NCBI GenBank assembly: GCA_009746045.1
Contig: RPFO01000053.1
Span: 1-64,000, forward strand
Reading direction: 5' to 3'
Length of the DNA stretch: 64,000 nucleotides
DNA from: Mesostigma viride
Taxonomy: Eukaryota > Streptophyta > Mesostigmatophyceae > Mesostigmatales > Mesostigmataceae
Position 1 is the first letter of the stretch; the number at the start of each line of letters is the position of its first letter. Under the pieces are notes generated by a model. That model had not been told where the DNA came from. It was given only the letters and a program-made list of their open reading frames with translations, and searched no databases. The position numbers and the translations under genes were made by a program. Positions 58,201-64,000 of this stretch are shown here, in pieces.

Positions 58201-61200
58201 TATCCCCTCCCATAAATACGTATCGGCCGTTTGCATAGCATCCACCAGCCTGAAATCCTTGATGCCCCCTGCACGCCCCCTTATGCCTATGTATTGCTAC
58301 ACGCGCAACGACACCCACCCCATAATCATAGCAAGTATCCCATGCATCTGTTCCATGGGCCATGCACCCACCCCGCGACCTTGCCCATGGACGACAGCAC
58401 GTCCAGCTTCTGCGCGCGTGAAATGCGGGGGACCGCGTCCATCGCCATGAGCGTGACCCCGCGCGCCGCCGCCCTCTCCAACAAGTCCTTGTTCTGGGCC
58501 GGTCCCACAAAGCTGACCACCACCTGGCCGGGACGGCACAGGTCCAGCTCGTGCCGCTGGCCCTCGTACTCCGTGGGCGCGTTCACCTTGAGGAGCATGT
58601 CGACCTCAGCGCAAACCTCCTCCGGGTTGGCCACCACGGTCGCCCCCACCTCGATGTATGCTGTGTCAGAGAAACCGGCACCCACGCCGGCGCCTGATTC
58701 CACCACCGAGGAGAAGCCCAGCTCGAAGAGACGCTCCACGATGTCGGGTGTCAGGGCCACGCGCTTCTCGTCCTTGGCACGCTCCCTGAGGACGCCCGCC
58801 TGGTGAAACGGATGGAATGATGTGCACAAACGGAACAAGGGCAAGGCTCCAGGTAAAGGTTAAGAATGTGCAGTACATCCACACATGCAGACTGTCACCA
58901 AAGCATATCTTCACCTATCAAAAGTGGATCCGCCCAAAGTGTGTGCTTGTTTGTTTGTTTGTTTGTTTGTTTGTTTGTTTGTTTGTTTGTTTGGTTGGTT
59001 GGTTGGGTGGGTGGCAAAAACCGGTCAGCCCTGTTACGCCGCAGTATGCAATGGCCCCAACCCTTTGGCAGACGACACTACTAGCCCTTTTCCACTAGGC
59101 CATTTGCATTATTATCCCACCTTCATGATCGTTTGCGGCCGATCCTTTTTCTCCTTCACCGCCTTGACCGCTCTCTTGGTCTTGGCGGTGGTCAGGGCAT
59201 GGGCCCCCTTGGGAGCGGCCCGCAACCCCTCCAGCACCGCATCCAGCATCTTCTTGGCATCCCCCAGCAGCATGCGGTTGTTCGGGTACACAAACAGCGG
59301 ATTGTCCACATTGGCGTACCCGGACGCCAGCGACCGCTTCATCACCACCGTGGTCTTGGCCTTCCACACCTTGAGCACCGGCATGCCGTAAATAGCGCTC
59401 GACGGGTCGATTTCGGCCGCAGGGTTCACTGTGTCGTTCGCGCCTATAATGACCACCACGTCAGTCTCGGGAAAGTCAGCATTGATCTCCTCCATCGAAA
59501 ACACGATGTCGTAGGGGATCGACGCCTCGGCGAGAAGCACGTTCATATGGCCCGGCATGCGGCCTGCCACCGGGTGGACCCCAAACCGCGTGGCGACGCC
59601 TTGCGCCCGCAACTCCGCGACCAACTCCGCGACCGCATGCTGTGCGCGTGAGGCGGCCATGCCGTAGCCAGGCACGATGATGACCGACTTGGCCTGTGCA
59701 CACGGGCAGTATAAGTGTATAGATGGTAGCATGAACAATGGTGGCGAAAGTGCTCCTGATGATGACCGACTTGGCCGGTGCAGTAGCAAGGTATTGCTCA
59801 ATTCCCAGTAAACAGGCTGTATAAGTTGTTGCATTTCATTCTCTGAAAACCACTATTGTGGGCTGCATTAACAGTCATTAATGTGGCCTGCCCGCACAGC
59901 ATGGGAGCAGATGCAGAGAGTATGATGATAGAATGTAGAGGTAAAAATGACGAGACGCACCGCCAGTAGCAGCTCTGTCATGCCCTTGGCATCCACATTG
60001 GTCACCTCCCCCTCAAAGGACGAGCCAGCAGGTGCAGCACGCATCGCCGAGTTGTCTCCAAACCCTCCAACGAGCACATGGTAGAGTGACCGGTTCATGG
60101 CGGCGCACATGAAGACAGATAAGATCATCCCTGACGCCCCCACGAACGCCCCTGTGATGATGAGCAGGTCGTTCTGGGTCATGAACCCGGCGAACACGCC
60201 CGCCCACCCCGACAGCGAGTTGAGTACGGAGATGACCACGGGCATGTCGGCGCCACCGATCGCGGCCACAAAGAGGACGCCATAAGCACCCGACAGGCCC
60301 AGCATGGCGAGCACAAGGCCCAGCCCCGCCTTGCTGCCCAACCCGTTGTGGGACGCCAGCACACCAAGCGCGATGATGCCTCCGAACATGGCGGGTATGA
60401 GGATGGAGCGGAAGGGCATGATGTAGGTGCCCTTGATCTGGGGGGGAGGGGGGACACAAGCATCATGCACAGAGTTCATTCGGGCATCGCGCCTTTGACC
60501 ACCGGAAGATGGCATGCCATGCATCGACGACCTTGCGACCACGGGCATGCCATGCATCGACGACCTTGTGACCACGGGCATGCCATGCATCGACGACCTT
60601 GCGACCACGGGCATGCCATGCATCGACGACCTTGCGACCACGGGCATGCCATGCATCGACGACCTTGCGACCACGGGCATGCCATGCATCGACGACCTTG
60701 CGACCACGGGCATGCCATGCATCGACGACCTTGCGACCACGGGCATGCCATCATGCATCGACGACCTTGCGACCACGGGCATGCCATGCATCGACGACCT
60801 TGCGACCACGGGCATGCCATGCATCGACGACCTTGCGACCACGGGCATGCCATGCATCGACGACCTTGCGACCACGGGCATGCCATGCATCGACGACCTT
60901 GCGACCACGGGCATGTCATGCATCGACGACCTTGCGACCACGGGCATGCCATGCATCGACGACCTTGCGACCACGGGCATGCCATCATGCATCGACGACC
61001 TTGTGACCACGGGCATGCCATGCATCGACGACCTTGCGACCACGGGCATGCCATCATGCATCGACGACCTTGCGACCACGGGCATGCCATGCATCGACGA
61101 CCTTGCGACCACGGGCATGCCATGCATCGACGACCTTGCGACCACGGGCATGCCATGCATCGACGACCTTGCGACCACGGGCATGCCATGCATCGACGAC

Positions 61201-63215
61201 CTTGCGACCACGGGCATGCCATCATGCATCGACGACCTTGCGACCACGGGCATGCCATGCATCCACGACCTTGCGACCACGGGCATGCCATGCATCGACG
61301 ACCTTGCGACCACGGGCATGCCATGCATCGACGACCTTGCGACCACGGGCATGCCATGCATCGACGACCTTGCGACCACGGGCATGCCATGCCTTGACGA
61401 CCTTGTGACCACGGGCATGCCATGCATCGACGACCTTGCGACCACGGGCATGCCATGCATCGACGACCTTGTGACCACGGGCATGCCATGCATCGACGAC
61501 CTTGCGACCACGGGCATGCCATCATGCATCGACGACCTTGCGACCACGGGCATGCCATGCATCGACGACCTTGCGACCACGGGCATGCCATGCATCGACG
61601 ACCTTGCGACCACGGGCATGCCATGCATCGACGACCTTGCGACCACGGGCATGCCATGCATCGACGACCTTGCGACCACGGGCATGCCATGCATCGACGA
61701 CCTTGCGACCACGGGCATGCCATGCATCGACGACCTTGCGACCACGGGCATGCCATGCATCGACGACCTTGCGACCACGGGCATGCCATGCATCGACGAC
61801 CTTGTGACCACGGGCATGCCATGCATCGACGACCTTGCGACCACGGGCATGCCATGCATCGACGACCTTGTGAACACGGGCATGCCATGCATCGACGACC
61901 TTGCGACCACGGGCATGTCATGCATCGACGACCTTGCGACCACGGGCATGCCATGCATCGAACGACCTTGCGACCACGGGCATGCCATGCCTTGACGACC
62001 TTGCGACCACGGGCATGCCATGCCTTGACGACCTTGCGACCACGGGCATGCCATGCCTTGACGACCTTGCGACCACGGCCTGGGAAGAGCGCACAAGTCA
62101 CAATGCCCCAGGATGCTGACCGGATGGATGGGCCACCGGAAACCCTTGCTGCCAGAAACGGGCCCATCGGTGCGAGAGCACCATGATCTACGAGGGGGGG
62201 GGATGAGTCGTATGAACCAAGCAGTTCTGCACTGGTTTGTCTACTGTCAGGGCAGAATGGGATGTGTCTAGGTGGCGCGTTCGCGATAATTGTCAGCAGA
62301 TGAGTGCACCCGCGTCCCAACAAACGGAGAAGGCATCTTGGTCATTATTAGCAACGGCGGGGTTGGGCGCCGGGCGGGGTCGACAGGGCATGGAGGACAG
62401 GTAAATGTTCAAGAACACCAGAGGGGAAGAACAACCTGAGCCACACGCACGGTTAGCGAGGCATGGGGGCCCAACTATACCTACTTGTAACACAGGCACC
62501 CAATTCACAGGGTGTTTTGCAGGGTCTTTTGCTCGAACATGGCAAAGCCCAGCCAGCGTGGGCAGTGCATATATGCTTGCAATTGGTTGCGCTTAAAGAG
62601 AAAGCTGTACGCTGCTTGTCGACAGCACACGTCCAAGCCACATTTGGTAATGCTCACCATGCATGAGCAGGACACAACCATAGGTGGATCCACAAGGTCC
62701 AGACCGTAGTCCATGGTCACTATACGCTGCTAATAAACTACCTAGAAGCAGACTGAGGAACCTCAATGCCCAATGTAGTCGAGTGTGCAATAATAATAAT
62801 AAAAAAACCTTTTTCCGGCCATGGTGCTACGAAATACATGCACAGCTGTACCGACTGGATCCACTGCCCCATTCGCCCACATCCATGTGCATGCCCACAA
62901 TCACGTGCATACCAATTACCACACACTGGCAGCCCCCTGGCCGCTTGAGCAGAGGACAACACGACGCCCCCACTCGCAGTACCCTAAATCATGGCACCGT
63001 GCACCATCCCCTGTAGCTTGAGCACACGCCATCCCATAACCCATCAACTTCATTAGCCATCACGCACCATCCCCTGTAGCTTGAGCACACCACACAGTAC
63101 ATGGCTTATTACGTCACTAGCCACCACCCACCATCCCCTGCAGCTTGAGCACGGCAACAATCGACCCCGTGAAGGTGACGATGCCCACCACGATGCCGCT
63201 GAGGTAGAAGATGTC
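55205..63215 (-). CDS. Proton-translocating NAD(P) transhydrogenase, beta-alpha fusion (5' partial)
   Basis: Six exons seen: 63215-63132, 60437-59961, 59693-59121, 58799-58372, 57491-57221, 56164-55205. All are GT-AG and in phase, giving 930 aa and a stop. Order: residues 1-187 beta membrane domain ([20 protein letters not shown], then [20 protein letters not shown]); 188-378 NADP(H) domain III ([40 protein letters not shown]); 379-611 and on, NAD(H) domain I ([39 protein letters not shown]); then the alpha membrane segments (residues about 740-930). The enzyme couples hydride transfer from NADH to NADP+ to proton entry, usually at the mitochondrial inner membrane. Animals have alpha before beta; this order is the reverse, as reported for Entamoeba and Eimeria. 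The N-terminal 80-170 residues, with any targeting peptide, lie upstream in unseen exons. Confidence 0.95.
58947..59012. repeat. (GTTT)n microsatellite
   Basis: About eleven TTTG units that decay into GGTTGGTTGGGTGGG, within the transhydrogenase intron between the domain III exon and the first domain I exon. Confidence 0.95.
60513..62080. repeat. 33-bp minisatellite, about 47 units, in transhydrogenase intron
   Basis: Units of 33 bases containing GCATCGACGACCTTGCGACC, with single-base variants and several 36-base versions that add an extra ATC (CCATCATGCATCG). All unit lengths are multiples of three, so frames without a stop stay open on both strands over 1.5 kb. On the minus strand one such frame continues, in phase, across the acceptor into the exon 60437-59961. 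The array lies 76 bases upstream (on the minus strand) of that exon. I treat it as intronic. Confidence 0.95.
62081..63131. other. Remainder of the transhydrogenase intron
   Basis: No coding signal. Near 63010-63145 a 20-odd-base segment containing CACCATCCCCTGTAGCTTGAG occurs three times (63001, 63065 and, at the exon end, 63127 with CTGCAGCTTGAG). This means the exon's 3' end has been copied into the intron. Confidence 0.6.
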
Positions 63216-64000
63216 CTGCGCCCCACGGCACACACAAGAGAGCAAGCGAAGGGCAAGTTAGGGGGCAAGGGAGCACAGGAAGACTACCATGTGCCGTGAA
63301 GGTAATTTCAATATTAGGTAGCAGGCAGGACATGTCCTGCGAGGCGGAGGGCAACAGATAGATCAAGGGAGCACAGGGCACACAATTGACCAAGGGAGCA
63401 CAGGGCAAACAATGAACCAAGCGAGCAGCAAGTTGGGGCAGGGGAAGAGGAGGAACACCCCGACAATAAAGTATCAGCCAGGCAGTATTAAGAAGAAGAT
63501 GTGCTGCCCCACACGGTGCGCAAGTGCATGTGTGCGAGAGAAGAGAAACTCGCTCCGGTGTAAGGAAGGCAAAGTGCGCAGGGTGAGGTGTTGATTCCTG
63601 TAGCGTCGCAAAGTGTGAGACAGACAGCGGGAGATGAGCAAGCGCGTCAGAAGAAGACGAAAGGTGGAACGTGTTGTCAGGGAGCAACCAGGCACGCGAC
63701 CACGTGCACCCCTTGGCAACCGGCAAGTGCGTGTGACGATTCAAGGGCACGCACGCGGGTTTGAAGAATTACATACATCAAGGGGTACAGGTGACAGTAT
63801 TCACAGTACCAAACCATTAATTGACGATAGCCAGGGTACATGATGGGATCGTTCCTGGGCTCATGTGGTCGTAGCGGCAGCACGTTCCTATCTATCAATG
63901 CTTATGTCTATCAATCCTTATATCTACCAATGCGATAACCAGCGAAGGCCCGAAGATCGATGTTGTTTATTGTTATCAACGAGTGGTTCCTCGTTCCTAC
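63216..64000. other. Upstream of the first visible transhydrogenase exon
   Basis: No frame with a transhydrogenase-like or other recognisable motif on either strand; probably intron sequence. The missing beta N-terminal membrane exons are expected further to the right, outside the window. Confidence 0.45.

Noticed and set aside
59868-62323. Very long open frames on both strands over the transhydrogenase intron (up to 742 residues)
   Set aside because: They are produced by the 33/36-base minisatellite, which has no stop in several frames. Only the part 59961-60437 has transhydrogenase motifs, and it is bounded by good splice sites.

Overview
The window is nuclear DNA of a eukaryote. Its genes are split by many GT-AG introns, exons are GC-rich, and introns and intergenic stretches are full of microsatellites, minisatellites and decayed non-LTR (LINE) retrotransposons. 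A plant-type bromodomain protein and a plant/animal-type CCZ1 suggest a green alga, probably a chlorophyte. That placement is an inference from two protein families and general genome style, not a proof.

Layout. 1-2.86 kb is a continuous block of three tetranucleotide microsatellites. 2.87-12.05 kb is a graveyard of LINE ORF1, ORF2 and 3'-tail fragments in both orientations. 12.7-21.0 kb (minus) is a nine-exon bromodomain gene whose frame closes exactly over all junctions (992 aa), related to BRD9/BRD7-type subunits of SWI/SNF remodellers. 21.6-23.1 kb holds three short inverted-repeat (MITE-like) elements. 24.85-38.02 kb (plus) is a 15-exon CCZ1 gene (586 aa seen; the extreme N-terminus was not located), encoding half of the MON1-CCZ1 exchange factor for Rab7. 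38.4-40.9 kb holds three more LINE pieces, one with a recognisable reverse transcriptase. 40.9-43.0 kb is a G-rich repeat field. 45.55-47.52 kb (plus) is a 657-aa disordered protein of unknown function. 48.0-50.9 kb is LINE ORF1 and tail sequence on the minus strand, with a minisatellite born from LINE coding sequence. 52.6-53.6 kb is a broken unknown reading frame. 53.6-54.3 kb is an orphan retroelement endonuclease domain. 55.2-63.2 kb (minus, 5' end off-window or unseen) is a proton-translocating NAD(P) transhydrogenase with the beta part before the alpha part.

The three recognised genes are housekeeping genes (chromatin remodelling, late-endosome/vacuole Rab7 activation, mitochondrial redox coupling) and do not form a pathway. 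I found no evidence of a new multi-gene system. The most unusual signals are structural. Short duplications span or touch splice junctions: a 51-bp array that copies a splice donor six times, a copied exon end, and a copied exon start whose AG is lost. A minisatellite is built from a LINE reading frame. The transhydrogenase domain order is permuted. All exon boundaries are my own reading of splice consensus, reading phase and family similarity; no transcript data were available.
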